Shown here: positions 1-9,563 of the stretch, one piece after another
Numbering within the stretch: position 1 is the stretch's first letter
Layout of the letters: the number at the start of each line of letters is the position of its first letter
Assembly: GCF_004791695.1 (NCBI RefSeq)
Contig: NZ_SRSO01000011.1
Location: forward strand, 62,001 to 126,000
Length of the DNA stretch: 64,000 nt
Source: Flavivirga rizhaonensis
Lineage (GTDB): Bacteria > Bacteroidota > Bacteroidia > Flavobacteriales > Flavobacteriaceae
Direction: 5' to 3'
Translations under genes and position numbers: made by a program
The notes under the pieces: model-generated
Told to the model about the DNA's origin: nothing
The model's database searches: none
What the model saw: only the letters and a program-made list of their open reading frames with translations

Positions 1-1171
1 TTAGAAATATAGCGTGAACAAACATGGGTTTATTTATGCTATATAATTTGGGGTTCTCTTCTTCTTCATTAGTGAAATAGAAATCTGTAGTATCATCTTT
101 TATGTCTCCAATATTTAAAAGGTCTTTATTGTAGAACTGCCATTTTTCTTTCTTCTTTTTCAAAACGTACAACCACCAGATAAGGGCTATTAGCAGTGGA
201 AAAGATAAGTCGCTCACAGAAAAACCACAAACAAAATTAGTGTCAGCGGTATATGCAATCATATAAAATAGAGCGACATAAAAGAAAACTCCCAGAGTGC
301 GTCTTAAAAAATTAATGTAGTTTTCATAGTTTTTATGGCTCTTGGGTTTGTTACTTCCTTGTTCAGGTTTTTTTATATACCAAATGGTACCAAATAACCA
401 GAATCTCTTGGACATTCGCCAGTCTTTTTCAGGAATTTTATTACCATTTTTAAGAAGAAAATAATTAGGGTAGTGAGACAAAGCAACACAAAATATTGGA
501 GCGAAAAGTCCTAGTAAGACGAAGACAAACTGAATAGGGTTTTCATATAAACGTACTACAATAGAATTGACCTGTGGTACTTTTGGTAAAGCAGATCCAA
601 TAATAAATAAGATAATCAGACTGATATATGAGGACTTAATAAAACCCCAAATTATAGTCAGCCTGTTTTGTATTGAATACTTCAGTACCACCAATAGAAG
701 TATGATTAAAGAAAAAGCATAAAAAACTTCTTTTATTTGTGCGATAGTTTCTGGGTAAGACTTTTTTATTAAGTAACAGATATTTTCTACTACATCGAAA
801 GTGTAGGCAGCAATAGCTACAATTAAAAATAACCAGAAAAACCATTTGTTAGATGTGTTTTTTTTAGCTTTAGTATATACATAGCATCCCATAACATATA
901 AAAGCGAGATAGCCCATATAAAATCCGTATAGAAAAAAAGCTTATAAAAAAGCATTATTTTAGATGAAATTTCAAGTGCTTCGAACCAGTCGGTAAGAAT
1001 AATTTTGTCTGAAAATTGAGGGTGGTCAATAAATCCATTAGTTTTAAAGATTCCAGCAAAAACGACCATAGCTATTGATAGTAGAATGAATATAAAAAGA
1101 GCGCGTTTAGAGATTCCGTTTCTTATAAAGTATTTGAAAGGGTTATACGTTAAATCTTTGTTTTTTAGCAT
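1..1171 (-). CDS. Multi-pass membrane protein, C-terminus cut by window edge
   Basis: An open minus-strand frame runs without a stop from the ATG at 1171 to base 1, about 390 codons, and is truncated at the left edge. I do not recognise the family. About eight hydrophobic segments are visible, for example near residues 24-41, 78-96, 112-128, 147-163, 180-196 and 215-232, separated by short basic loops; the C-terminal part is soluble and acidic (DDTTD, NEEENP). It starts divergently from the beta-propeller lipoprotein gene at 1262, with a perfect palindrome between them. No transporter signature or catalytic motif is evident. Existence of the gene is well supported by its length; function is unknown. 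Confidence 0.75.
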   Translation of the reverse strand, partial: MLKNKDLTYNPFKYFIRNGISKRALFIFILLSIAMVVFAGIFKTNGFIDHPQFSDKIILTDWFEALEISSKIMLFYKLFFYTDFIWAISLLYVMGCYVYTKAKKNTSNKWFFWLFLIVAIAAYTFDVVENICYLIKKSYPETIAQIKEVFYAFSLIILLLVVLKYSIQNRLTIIWGFIKSSYISLIILFIIGSALPKVPQVNSIVVRLYENPIQFVFVLLGLFAPIFCVALSHYPNYFLLKNGNKIPEKDWRMSKRFWLFGTIWYIKKPEQGSNKPKSHKNYENYINFLRRTLGVFFYVALFYMIAYTADTNFVCGFSVSDLSFPLLIALIWWLYVLKKKKEKWQFYNKDLLNIGDIKDDTTDFYFTNEEEENPKLYSINKPMFVHAIFL

Positions 1172-1215
1172 AGTAAGTCGTGTTTGTATAAAATTACATA
1201 TAATTATAAAAACTG

Positions 1216-1237
1216 AAATACGTACTTGTACGTATTT
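1216..1237. promoter_or_regulatory. Perfect 10-bp-arm palindrome in divergent intergenic region
   Basis: AAATACGTAC-TT-GTACGTATTT is a perfect inverted repeat followed by extra T residues. It lies 24 bases before the ATG at 1262 and 45 bases before the divergent ATG at 1171. Its place between two divergent start codons suggests an operator; as RNA it would also make a terminator-like hairpin. Which role applies cannot be told from sequence. Confidence 0.5.
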
Positions 1238-1261
1238 TTTTAACTAAAATGAAGGTGTTTT

Positions 1262-2311
1262 ATGAATAAGATCACGTTGTTATTGACTTTTAACATTTTG
1301 GTACTTTTGAGTTGTAAGTCCAAAGAGACCTTTAAACCAAGGAATATTTCTAAAGTTGAAGTAGAAACTTTGGTGAAAGATTCTTTGTTAAATGTTAGGG
1401 CTTTGGAAGTTGTGAAAGGAAACGTTTTATTCGGGACTTCTAAAGGAGAAATATATGTTTATACGCCGTCTGAAAATTCAATAAATTTAATAACTTTTGA
1501 ATGGATGGAAATGGATTCGATTAATCCTCCAAATTATAGAGCTATAGCATATGTAGAAAATAAAGTTTTTGGATTAGCCATTGAATCTCCAGCATTGTTA
1601 TATATGAATGGAAAATTAGTTTATAAAGAAAATCACCCTAAAGTCTTTTACGATTCCATGGATTTTTGGAATGACCAAGAAGGTATCGCTATTGGAGATC
1701 CAACAGATGCTTGTATGAGTATAATTATTACTAGGGATGGCGGGGAAACATGGAATAAGTTACCTTGTGGCTCTTTACCAAAAGCTAAAGAAGGCGAAGC
1801 TGCTTTTGCTGCCAGTGATACCAATATTACTATTGTGGATGATCATACCTGGGTGGCGACCGGAGGAAAAGCAAGTAGAGTTTTATATTCTCCTAATAAA
1901 GGAAAAACCTGGGAGGTATTTGATACACCTATTATACAGGGAAAAGAAACTACGGGGATGTATTCTATAGATTTTTACGATGAACTTAACGGGTTTGCTA
2001 TTGGAGGAGATTACACAAAACCAAATGATAATGTAGCGAATAAGATAAAAACGGTAGATGGTGGAAAGACCTGGGAACTTGTGGCCCAAAATGAGGAACC
2101 TAGCTATAGAAGTTGTGTGCAGTATATTCCAAATAGAGAAGGAAAGGAGCTGATCGCTATTGGATTTAAAGGTATTGACTATAGTAACGATTCTGGTAAT
2201 TCATGGAAGCATCTTAACGATGAAGGTTTTTATACCATCCGATTTTTAAATGATTCAATTGCTTATGCTGCTGGTTCAGGAAGATTAGCTAGGTTGACTT
2301 TTAGAGAATAA
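1262..2311 (+). CDS. YCF48/BNR-type beta-propeller lipoprotein
   Basis: The 349-residue product begins with a lipoprotein signal peptide (lipobox LLSC, Cys18), so it is probably anchored in the outer membrane or periplasm. The body carries Asp-box-like repeats of the sialidase/BNR and photosystem II assembly factor (YCF48) kind: TRDGGETWNKL, SPNKGKTWEVF, TVDGGKTWELV and SNDSGNSWKHL, spaced by roughly 60 residues. This repeat spacing gives a propeller of about six or seven blades. In this family such proteins are often annotated as 'oxidoreductase', but no catalytic residues are recognisable. It is a single gene, convergent with the sensor gene ending at 2347. Confidence 0.8.
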   Translation: MNKITLLLTFNILVLLSCKSKETFKPRNISKVEVETLVKDSLLNVRALEVVKGNVLFGTSKGEIYVYTPSENSINLITFEWMEMDSINPPNYRAIAYVENKVFGLAIESPALLYMNGKLVYKENHPKVFYDSMDFWNDQEGIAIGDPTDACMSIIITRDGGETWNKLPCGSLPKAKEGEAAFAASDTNITIVDDHTWVATGGKASRVLYSPNKGKTWEVFDTPIIQGKETTGMYSIDFYDELNGFAIGGDYTKPNDNVANKIKTVDGGKTWELVAQNEEPSYRSCVQYIPNREGKELIAIGFKGIDYSNDSGNSWKHLNDEGFYTIRFLNDSIAYAAGSGRLARLTFRE

Positions 2312-2346
2312 AAGAGTGTAAGTTTTTAAACTTTTAACTTCTACTT

Positions 2347-2790
2347 TCAATTTCCTCTCTGATGTCCTTTATTTTTATAATGTTCTAACATTTTTCTTTT
2401 AAAATCATCTTCAGCTATTTTTAATAAAATTATTTTTTTAGGAGGAATAATTTTTAACAATTTAGATGATAATTCCATGCGTTGCTTATGAATCGAACTT
2501 TCGGCCTCATTTATCTTAGTAATTAATTCTTTAGCTCTTTCATCAGTTAGCGTACCAATATTTCTTCTTATCTCCCGACGGATGTTTCTAATATCTTCAT
2601 GCCTTATTTTAGAAGTCACATTATCGTAGTTGTTATAAACTGGCCAAAATTTCTGAGCCTCTTGTTCTGTTAAGTCTAACTTTTCTGTGATAAAAGATAC
2701 TTTAAGTGTTTTTATTCTTTCTCTATTATGTTGCGCTGAAATATTAAGCGAAAAGAGAAATAGTAATATGGAAAATATGATTTTTTTCAT
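2347..2790 (-). CDS. Spy/CpxP-like periplasmic sensor of ECF sigma factor
   Basis: A 147-residue protein with an N-terminal signal peptide (cut near ISAQ, residue 19) and an alpha-helical, charged body. The LTEQEAQKFWPVYNNY motif near residues 40-55 matches the flavobacterial family usually called 'sensor of ECF-type sigma factor', related to Spy/CpxP helical chaperones. It is the last gene of a three-gene set with the ECF sigma factor (3343-3885) and putative anti-sigma factor (2803-3303), all on the minus strand with short gaps. Inferred role: it senses envelope state and feeds into the anti-sigma protein. The function is known only by family association. Confidence 0.75.
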   Translation of the reverse strand: MKKIIFSILLFLFSLNISAQHNRERIKTLKVSFITEKLDLTEQEAQKFWPVYNNYDNVTSKIRHEDIRNIRREIRRNIGTLTDERAKELITKINEAESSIHKQRMELSSKLLKIIPPKKIILLKIAEDDFKRKMLEHYKNKGHQRGN

Positions 2791-2802
2791 GTGAGTTGTG
2801 CT

Positions 2803-3303
2803 TTATTCTAGAATGATATCATCAATATCTAGATTATCTAATATATAGGTTTCTATAGTGTCTTCGTCCCCTTCTTTGTATTCTATAAAATGTTCTTCTA
2901 ACAAATCTTCTTCAGTTAGTAGTGTTGCAATTTCATAGGAACCAATATTTTCATTCATTATATAGTTTTCAACTGTTTCAAAATCTAAAGAGTCAAAAGC
3001 TGGTTTTTTTTCAGGGAAAGAAATATAAAATAAAAGTAATACAGCCGCAGCAATCCCAGATAAATAAATGATGGTTTTTTTTCTAAACAAAGAGATTACT
3101 TTTGTAGGGGTCTTAGTTGAAACTTTGTCTATAATGGTATCTTCCAAATTATTAAAATAGTCCTCAGGTAATTTAAAACCGGAGTCCTTTGATACTTTCT
3201 TCAGCTTTATATCACTTAAAATAACATTTTCTAAAGTGTTAAAATAATCATCAGGGACTTTAAATCCTGTTTCTTTAATGTTATGTAGTTTTTTCTGTTT
3301 CAT
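2803..3303 (-). CDS. Putative transmembrane anti-sigma factor with duplicated N-terminal motif
   Basis: A 166-residue protein with one membrane span near residues 77-93 (IIYLSGIAAAVLLLFYISF). Its cytoplasmic N-terminus holds two copies of one motif, GFKVPDDYFNTLENVI near residue 13 and GFKLPEDYFNNLEDTI near residue 42, about 29 residues apart. The C-terminal part after the membrane is very acidic. Placed between an ECF sigma gene and a Spy-like sensor gene, it is most simply the membrane anti-sigma factor, with the duplicated motif as candidate sigma-binding element. No zinc-type anti-sigma motif (HxxxCxxC) is present. The assignment rests on context and topology. Confidence 0.6.
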   Translation of the reverse strand: MKQKKLHNIKETGFKVPDDYFNTLENVILSDIKLKKVSKDSGFKLPEDYFNNLEDTIIDKVSTKTPTKVISLFRKKTIIYLSGIAAAVLLLFYISFPEKKPAFDSLDFETVENYIMNENIGSYEIATLLTEEDLLEEHFIEYKEGDEDTIETYILDNLDIDDIILE

Positions 3304-3342
3304 TATTTTATTATTAATAAGACTTATCTTTTTAATAAAGGT

Positions 3343-3885
3343 TTAATCTTTAGTTAAATACGCTTCAATTTTCTTAACAGCAATATGATATGATGCTTTT
3401 AAGGCACCTTCACTTGTTTCCAGAATATCAGCCATATCCTTGTACTTTATATCTTCAAAATATTTCATGTTAAAAACCAGTTGTTGCTTTTCTGGCAAAG
3501 TAGCAATAGCTTGTTGTAATTTTAGTTGAATGGTGTTCCCTTCAAAATAGACATCAGATGTTAGATTGTTTATTGCTAGTTGTTGTATTTCTTCACTTGT
3601 AATTTGTAATCGTTTGGCATTTTTATTAATAAATGTAATTGATTCGTTTGTAGCAATCCGGTATAACCATGAAAATAATTTACTATTACCCTTAAAGTTA
3701 TGAATGTTTTTATAAACTTTTATAAAAGTATTTTGTAAGACGTCATCAGTGTCATCATGCGACTTTACTATATTACGAATGTGCCAATATAAACGTTCTT
3801 TATATAGCGTAATGAGTGTCCTAAAAGCTTTTTCCTTAAGGTTTTCTGACTTTAATTGTTCTAACAGTTGTGTTTCGTTGGTCAC
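3343..3885 (-). CDS. ECF-family RNA polymerase sigma factor
   Basis: A 180-residue sigma-70 family protein of ECF size. Region 2 is visible as DDTDDVLQNTFIKVYKNIHNFKGNSKLFSWLYRIATN broken into its usual parts: the DDVLQNTF helix near residue 46 and FSWLYRIATNESI near 72. Region 4 is PEKQQLVFNMKYFEDIKYKDMADIL with the helix-turn-helix at about 130-165. It directs transcription of an envelope-response regulon in this class of proteins; the target is unknown. It heads the minus-strand set with the anti-sigma and sensor genes. Start ATG at 3885 gives a normal-length protein. Confidence 0.88.
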   Translation of the reverse strand: MTNETQLLEQLKSENLKEKAFRTLITLYKERLYWHIRNIVKSHDDTDDVLQNTFIKVYKNIHNFKGNSKLFSWLYRIATNESITFINKNAKRLQITSEEIQQLAINNLTSDVYFEGNTIQLKLQQAIATLPEKQQLVFNMKYFEDIKYKDMADILETSEGALKASYHIAVKKIEAYLTKD

Positions 3886-4120
3886 AAAAATTGTTTAGTC
3901 TTTAGACTAATAAATATACGGAAAGTTTAAATTTTATTTTTTATTTTATTCAATTTTCACAACATATTGATTAGTAGTATTTTATATGTTATTTTATCGA
4001 TTAAGTGTATTAAAATAACGATTAAATGCGTTTTTTTTTGGTTGCAACCGTTTTTTGTTTTATGTTTGTATCAGAAACCTACTTATTGTTGATAGTCGTC
4101 CCCAAGTCTACCAATGAACA

Positions 4121-4158
4121 AAAAAAAGGATAGAAACCCAAATCTCTATCCTTTTTTT
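4121..4158 (-). terminator. Rho-independent terminator after the ABC exporter gene
   Basis: GGATAG/CTATCC stem extended by an A7 run on one side and a T7 run on the other, so it could work in both directions. It lies just beyond the stop codon (4179) of the minus-strand ABC transporter gene. Confidence 0.75.
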
Positions 4159-4178
4159 ATTTTTTGTAAATAATTATA

Positions 4179-6017
4179 TTATCCGAAACTTTGCATTTCT
4201 ACTAGTTTGTAGTAAACCCCTTTCTTATTAATAAGGTCTTTATGCTTGCCTTGTTCGACAATTTCTCCTTTATTAAGAACTACAATTTCATCTGCATTTT
4301 GTATAGTAGATAGTCTGTGAGCTATAACAATAGATGTTCTGTTTTTCATCATATTTTCTAAAGCCACTTGTACAAGACGTTCACTTTCTGTATCAAGAGC
4401 TGAGGTTGCTTCATCTAAAACCATAACAGGAGGACTTTTAAGAACTGCACGAGCAATACTTAAACGTTGTTTTTGACCACCGGAAAGCTTATTTCCAGAA
4501 TCTCCAATATTGGTATTTATGCCTTCTGATAAATCTTTAACAAATTCCCAGGCATTGGCAATTTTTAAGGCTTCAATTATTTGCTCATCTGTAGCTTCAT
4601 CATTACCCAGTTTCAGATTGTTTTTAATACTATCATTAAAAAGAATAGCATCTTGAGTTACTATACCTAATTGAGCACGTAGCGAGCTAATCGTTAAGTC
4701 ACGAATATCTAATCCATCAATTAATATTTTACCTTTATTAACATCATAAAAACGAGTAATTAAATTTGCAATGGTAGATTTTCCGCTTCCAGATTGTCCA
4801 ACTAATGCTACTGTTTTTCCTTTAGGGATGTTTAGCGAAAAGTTTTTTAATACATAGTCTTTATCATATTTAAATGAGATATTATCAAATACGATGTTGG
4901 TGTCAAATCCTTTTTTATTAATAGCTCCTTCTTTATCTTTTAAAGGATTTTTGGTATCTATAATTTCCTGTATTCTTTCTGCTGCGGCTCCCCCTTTTTT
5001 AACAATATAAAGACCTCTCGAAATAGCTTTTGCAGGAGTTAATACATTATATGATAATCCCATATATACAAGAAACATGCTACTATCTAAATTAGAACTA
5101 CCTGTTTGACTTAGTACTATATTTCCACCATACCATAAAATAACAGCAATAATGCATATGCCTAGGAATTCACTAACTGGAGAGGCTAGGTTTTGACGAT
5201 TTATTAACTTATTAGAAAAATGATAAAAACGAGAAGTAGATTCCTGAAATTTATCATTGAATTTATCTTCTGCATTAAAACCTTTAATAATACGTAAACC
5301 AGTTAAAGTCTCTTCTAATGTAGATAAAAACAAGCCTTGTTCTTTTTGAACACGATCCGATTTTCTTTTTAAACTTTTACCAATTTTGGAAATAATAACT
5401 CCCATTACTGGAATAAAAATAAATACAAACAGAGTAAGTTCTGGGCTTATATAAAGCATTACCGATATGGTGAAAATAATTGTAAGAGGTTCTCTTATAA
5501 TAAGTTCCAAAACTGACAAAAATGAGTATTGTAAATCTAAAACATCACTGGTTACTCTGGCTAAAATATCTCCTTTTCTTTTTTCAGAAAAATAAGAAAG
5601 TGGTAACTCAACTGTTTTTCTATAAACCTCATTTCTAAGATCTCTTATGACACCATTACGTAAGAATACCAGAAAATAATTTGCAAAATATCCAGAAATG
5701 TTTTTTAGTAAAAACATTGTGATTATCAGACCAACAACAAAGACAAGTGCTTTAGAATTATCACCATTTGTATAATAGTTCATTTGATATGCTAGGAAGT
5801 CTTCAATAAAGTCTCCCATGTCTGTAAATCCAGTCCATTCAGGTTTTACGCTAGCAACATTAGCTTCACCTTGTTTAAAAATGACATCTAACATGGGTTT
5901 TAAGGCAACAAATGATAAAGTCCCAAATAGTGCAAAAAAAATGTTACAGATTATGTGCCCAATAGCAAATCGTTTATACGGTTTTGCATACCGTAAGATA
6001 TTTACAAAATGATTCAT
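4179..6017 (-). CDS. ABC exporter, fused permease and ATPase (MsbA/McjD type)
   Basis: The 612-residue protein combines an N-terminal six-helix transmembrane domain (about residues 15-330) and a C-terminal nucleotide-binding domain. Walker A is GQSGSGKST (407-415), the signature LSGGQKQR (511-518) and Walker B VMVLDEATSALD (531-542). This is the layout of homodimeric type IV exporters such as MsbA and multidrug or lipid exporters; substrate is not predictable. Its ATG overlaps the phosphohexomutase stop codon (TAATG), so the two genes are translationally coupled. A strong terminator follows it. A contribution to lipid or glycolipid export is possible given the sugar-phosphate mutase and glycosyltransferase upstream, but this is inference. 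Confidence 0.9.
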   Translation of the reverse strand: MNHFVNILRYAKPYKRFAIGHIICNIFFALFGTLSFVALKPMLDVIFKQGEANVASVKPEWTGFTDMGDFIEDFLAYQMNYYTNGDNSKALVFVVGLIITMFLLKNISGYFANYFLVFLRNGVIRDLRNEVYRKTVELPLSYFSEKRKGDILARVTSDVLDLQYSFLSVLELIIREPLTIIFTISVMLYISPELTLFVFIFIPVMGVIISKIGKSLKRKSDRVQKEQGLFLSTLEETLTGLRIIKGFNAEDKFNDKFQESTSRFYHFSNKLINRQNLASPVSEFLGICIIAVILWYGGNIVLSQTGSSNLDSSMFLVYMGLSYNVLTPAKAISRGLYIVKKGGAAAERIQEIIDTKNPLKDKEGAINKKGFDTNIVFDNISFKYDKDYVLKNFSLNIPKGKTVALVGQSGSGKSTIANLITRFYDVNKGKILIDGLDIRDLTISSLRAQLGIVTQDAILFNDSIKNNLKLGNDEATDEQIIEALKIANAWEFVKDLSEGINTNIGDSGNKLSGGQKQRLSIARAVLKSPPVMVLDEATSALDTESERLVQVALENMMKNRTSIVIAHRLSTIQNADEIVVLNKGEIVEQGKHKDLINKKGVYYKLVEMQSFG

Positions 6018-7747
6018 TAATTAAGTTTCATGTCTTTTAAAATAGCATCTATTTTAGATTCTAATTTCGCTTCTGTATCATTAAAAGCATCAACAGATTC
6101 TAAATTATCGTTAACACTAATGTAGAATTTTATTTTGGGCTCAGTTCCACTAGGCCTAAGTGCAATTTGACTTCCGTCTTCTGTATAATAAATCAATACA
6201 TTGGATTTTGGAATATCAATGGTACTTTCTTCACCAGAAACCATATTTTTAGTAATTGATAATTGATAATCTTCAACTTTTACTACTTTAGATCCGTTAA
6301 CTACGGTTAGAGGGTTTTCGCGAGCATCAATCATCATTTGCTTAATTTCTTCTGCTCCTTCAATGCCTTTTTTAGTTAGAGAAACTAGACGTTCTTTATA
6401 AAGCCCATGTTCTGCATATAGTTTGATAAGTTCGCTATAAAAAGAACTTCCAATTGATTTGGATAGAGAAGCTATTTCACAAGCTAAAAGTGTTGAGGTA
6501 ACCGCATCTTTGTCTCTAACAAAATCACCGACCATAAAACCAAAACTTTCTTCACCACCACCAATAAAATCGAGTTCAGGAAAATCTTTTATTAATTTAG
6601 CGATCCATTTAAAACCTGTTAAAACAATTTTGCTATCTACTTTATAGGCTTCAGCAAGTTTATTCAACATGGATGTAGATACGATGGTTGAAGCTATAAA
6701 TTCTTTGCCTTTAATTTTTCCTTCGGCTTTCCATTGCTTTAATAAGAAATCTGTCATCATCAACATGGTTTGATTTCCGTTAAGTAATTGTAATTTGTTT
6801 TCTGAATTGCGTACAGCCACACCTAATCTATCACAATCAGGGTCAGTTCCTATAACAATATCAGCATTTACTTTGTCGGCTAATTCTAATGCCATTTTTA
6901 GTGCTGCTGGTTCTTCTGGGTTTGGTGATGCTACTGTTGGGAAATCACCATTTGGCACTTCTTGCTCTTTTACAATATGAACATTTTTGTATCCAGCACG
7001 TTTTAAAGTTTCTGGAACTGCTGTAATAGAAGTACCATGAAGTGATGTAAAAACAATATTTAAATTGTCTTTTGCTTCTTGTGAAGCACCACAGCTACCA
7101 TTTTCTACTGAAGCATCAATAAATACATCATCGACATCTTTTCCTATATAATGAATAAGGCTATCATTAGCGTCAAATTTTATGTTAGCATAATCAAGAT
7201 TATTTATAGCCTGTATTAAAGCATCATCATGTGGTGGTACTAATTGTCCTCCATCTTGCCAATATACTTTATATCCGTTGTATTCTGGTGGGTTATGTGA
7301 AGCAGTTAAAACAATACCACAATGGCAGTTTAAATGTTTAACGGCAAAAGATAATTCTGGTGTAGCGCGTAAATCTTCAAATAAATAAACTTCAATACCA
7401 TTGGCCGAAAACACATCAGCAACAACTTTTGCAAGTGTTTTACTATTGTGTCTACAATCGTAAGCAATGACCGCTTTTGGATTTTCATTTGGAAAAGATT
7501 CATGTAAATAGTCACTCAACCCCTGAGTGCTTTTTCCGAGTGTATATTTGTTTATACGATTGGTTCCAACACCCATAACACCACGCATACCACCTGTTCC
7601 AAACTCTAAGTCTTTATAAAAACTTTCCTGGATGTCTTTTGGGTTATTTGCAATGCTATCTTTAATGAAGGTTTGTGTGTCATCATCAAAAGTTGGTGTT
7701 AACCATGCGTTTATTCTATCTAAAATCTTTGGTTCTATATAAATCAT
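6017..7747 (-). CDS. Phosphoglucomutase/phosphomannomutase (alpha-D-phosphohexomutase)
   Basis: A 576-residue enzyme interconverting hexose 1- and 6-phosphates in the cytoplasm. All family motifs are visible: the phosphoserine loop [13 protein letters not shown] with catalytic Ser150, the metal-binding DPDCDR (302-307), the sugar-specificity loop GGGEESFGF and the phosphate-binding [12 protein letters not shown] near the C-terminus. Length and the long N-terminal extension match the PgcA/PGM2-like branch. It is the first gene of a pair with the ABC exporter (1-base overlap). Whether glucose or mannose phosphate is preferred cannot be read from sequence, so no symbol is given. Confidence 0.92.
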   Translation of the reverse strand: MIYIEPKILDRINAWLTPTFDDDTQTFIKDSIANNPKDIQESFYKDLEFGTGGMRGVMGVGTNRINKYTLGKSTQGLSDYLHESFPNENPKAVIAYDCRHNSKTLAKVVADVFSANGIEVYLFEDLRATPELSFAVKHLNCHCGIVLTASHNPPEYNGYKVYWQDGGQLVPPHDDALIQAINNLDYANIKFDANDSLIHYIGKDVDDVFIDASVENGSCGASQEAKDNLNIVFTSLHGTSITAVPETLKRAGYKNVHIVKEQEVPNGDFPTVASPNPEEPAALKMALELADKVNADIVIGTDPDCDRLGVAVRNSENKLQLLNGNQTMLMMTDFLLKQWKAEGKIKGKEFIASTIVSTSMLNKLAEAYKVDSKIVLTGFKWIAKLIKDFPELDFIGGGEESFGFMVGDFVRDKDAVTSTLLACEIASLSKSIGSSFYSELIKLYAEHGLYKERLVSLTKKGIEGAEEIKQMMIDARENPLTVVNGSKVVKVEDYQLSITKNMVSGEESTIDIPKSNVLIYYTEDGSQIALRPSGTEPKIKFYISVNDNLESVDAFNDTEAKLESKIDAILKDMKLN

Positions 7748-7883
7748 ATCTCAATTAAATAAGTGCAAAAATAATCAATTAGTCAGATAATGTCTTTGTT
7801 TTTTATACCGAACTGATATTTAATAACTCAAACGTTTTAGTATTTCTATAGGGGTATAGTTGGCTTTAATAACAAGTATAATT

Positions 7884-8834
7884 CTAGTCAAAGTTTAGCT
7901 CATTTTTAATGGAATAGCGCTTTTTCCCCTGTTTAGTTCGCAAAATAATTTCACCTAAAAAACCAGCAACAAAAAATTGTGTACCAATAATCATGGTTGA
8001 AAGTGTAATATAAAATTGAGGTCGCTGTGTAATAAGCCTTCCTGTAGGATTCAAAAATAATTTATCTATACCTAAATAGAATGAAAATCCTAAACCGATT
8101 GTAAACATAATAAATCCTAAGGCTCCGAATAAATGCATAGGACGTTTACCAAAACTAGAGAGGAACCAAATGGTAATTAAATCTAAAAACCCATGAACAA
8201 AACGGTTCATTCCGAATTTTGTTTCGCCATATTTTCTAGCTTGGTGCTGTACTACTTTTTCACCAATTTTTGTAAACCCAGCATTTTTAGATAATACAGG
8301 AATGTAGCGGTGCATTTCACCATTTACATCAATATTTTTAACGACGTTTAAACGATATGCTTTAAGCCCACAATTGAAATCATTTAGCTTTACTCCAGAA
8401 GTTTTTCTGGCTGCCCAATTAAATAGTTTTGAAGGTAAATTTTTGGAAATAACAGAATCGTAACGTTTTTTCTTCCACCCAGAAACCAGATCAAAACCAT
8501 CATTTGTAATCATGTTATAGAGTTCCGGGATCTCATCAGGATTGTCTTGCAGATCGGCATCCATAGTAATCACCACATCTCCTTTTGCCTTTTCAAAGCC
8601 AGCATGTAGTGCCTGAGATTTACCAAAATTTTTAAAAAAACGAATCCCTTTTACATCATTGTTTTGAGATGCTATTTGAGAAATAATTTGCCAGGAATTA
8701 TCTGTGCTGCCATCATCAATAAAAATAATTTCATATGAAAAATGATTGGATTGCATAACTTTTGCAATCCAATCATGTAATTCAGTTAATGAGTCTTGTT
8801 CGTTTAGTAGTGGTATAACTACAGATATATTCAT
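7884..8834 (-). CDS. GT2 glycosyltransferase, DPM1/GtrB-like with two C-terminal membrane helices
   Basis: A 316-residue protein. The GT-A domain shows VVIPLLNEQDSL at the N-terminus, DDGSTDNS near residue 40, and the metal-binding DADLQDNP near residue 92. Two hydrophobic helices follow at about 235-257 and 270-295, as in polyprenyl-phosphate glycosyltransferases (DPM1, ArnC, GtrB). These enzymes move a sugar from a nucleotide donor to undecaprenyl phosphate on the inner membrane face. Sugar and pathway are not identifiable. It sits 40 bases from the DUF4199 gene on the same strand and may be cotranscribed with it. Confidence 0.88.
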   Translation of the reverse strand: MNISVVIPLLNEQDSLTELHDWIAKVMQSNHFSYEIIFIDDGSTDNSWQIISQIASQNNDVKGIRFFKNFGKSQALHAGFEKAKGDVVITMDADLQDNPDEIPELYNMITNDGFDLVSGWKKKRYDSVISKNLPSKLFNWAARKTSGVKLNDFNCGLKAYRLNVVKNIDVNGEMHRYIPVLSKNAGFTKIGEKVVQHQARKYGETKFGMNRFVHGFLDLITIWFLSSFGKRPMHLFGALGFIMFTIGLGFSFYLGIDKLFLNPTGRLITQRPQFYITLSTMIIGTQFFVAGFLGEIILRTKQGKKRYSIKNELNFD

Positions 8835-8873
8835 TTAAATATTTTCTAAATTCAATATTCAAAAATAGCGAAT

Positions 8874-9404
8874 TTATTCTGTGTCTGGATTACTTTTTTT
8901 CATTGCAGCAGCAACAATTAACCCGATGATACTAAAAAACACTAAGTACCCTGCTAATCCTTTAACAATGTTTCCCAACGAATATTGGTTTTGAGATTCA
9001 ATTTGTTCAACAGATTTAGCAATAGCATCACTAGGTGTATTAAAGCCCTCAAGCATTTGCACTGTTTTTTCAATAGTTTTTTCTTTCAATACTTCTGCAG
9101 CATCCGTATCGATAAAATTAAATAGTATATAAGAAACAAAAGTACTTATTACTAAACCGATTAAAACAGTAAGGAAATAAGAAGTAAAAGCTTCTTTAAA
9201 TGAAGCATATCCGTTTTGCAGTTGTTTCGTTTTTGCAACTGAAATAATTCCTAAGACTATTATAATTATTAAAATAAAAATACCATACCACATATTTGTC
9301 AGTAAATCTAGACTTACTGCGTATGCGACAACAGTGAAAAGAGCGAGTATTACTCCTAAATATAATCCATAATTTGAGGCTATAGATTTCAATGATTTTT
9401 CCAT
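8874..9404 (-). CDS. DUF4199 family membrane protein
   Basis: A 176-residue integral membrane protein with four hydrophobic segments at about residues 14-30, 36-55, 73-95 and 142-165. The layout, with a long amphipathic stretch between the third and fourth spans (about 100-140), matches DUF4199, a family common in Bacteroidota and often found just upstream of a GT2 glycosyltransferase, as here. The function of the family is unknown. The gene starts divergently from rpmE2. Confidence 0.78.
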   Translation of the reverse strand: MEKSLKSIASNYGLYLGVILALFTVVAYAVSLDLLTNMWYGIFILIIIIVLGIISVAKTKQLQNGYASFKEAFTSYFLTVLIGLVISTFVSYILFNFIDTDAAEVLKEKTIEKTVQMLEGFNTPSDAIAKSVEQIESQNQYSLGNIVKGLAGYLVFFSIIGLIVAAAMKKSNPDTE

Positions 9405-9495
9405 AATATTTTGTTTAAAATGTTAGTTGATTTGTTAGTGTTCAAAAATAACAAAACGTTACACCAAAAAGTTAAAATAAAAATAATAAAAAATA

Positions 9496-9525
9496 TTGTG
9501 CGTTTATAAAAAATGCTTAAATTTG
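9496..9525 (+). promoter_or_regulatory. Bacteroidota housekeeping promoter of rpmE2
   Basis: TTG (9496-9498) and TAAATTTG (9518-9525) are separated by 19 bases, matching the -33 TTG and -7 TAnnTTTG boxes of the primary sigma factor in this phylum. The ATG of rpmE2 lies 38 bases after the -7 box. Confidence 0.75.
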
Positions 9526-9563
9526 CAGCTCCAAAATTGTAAAGAATAATAAAGCATTTAGCG

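Noticed and set aside
636..845. Small minus-strand open frame within the first gene
   Set aside because: It is an out-of-frame shadow of the long membrane protein frame, which runs from 1171 to the left edge.
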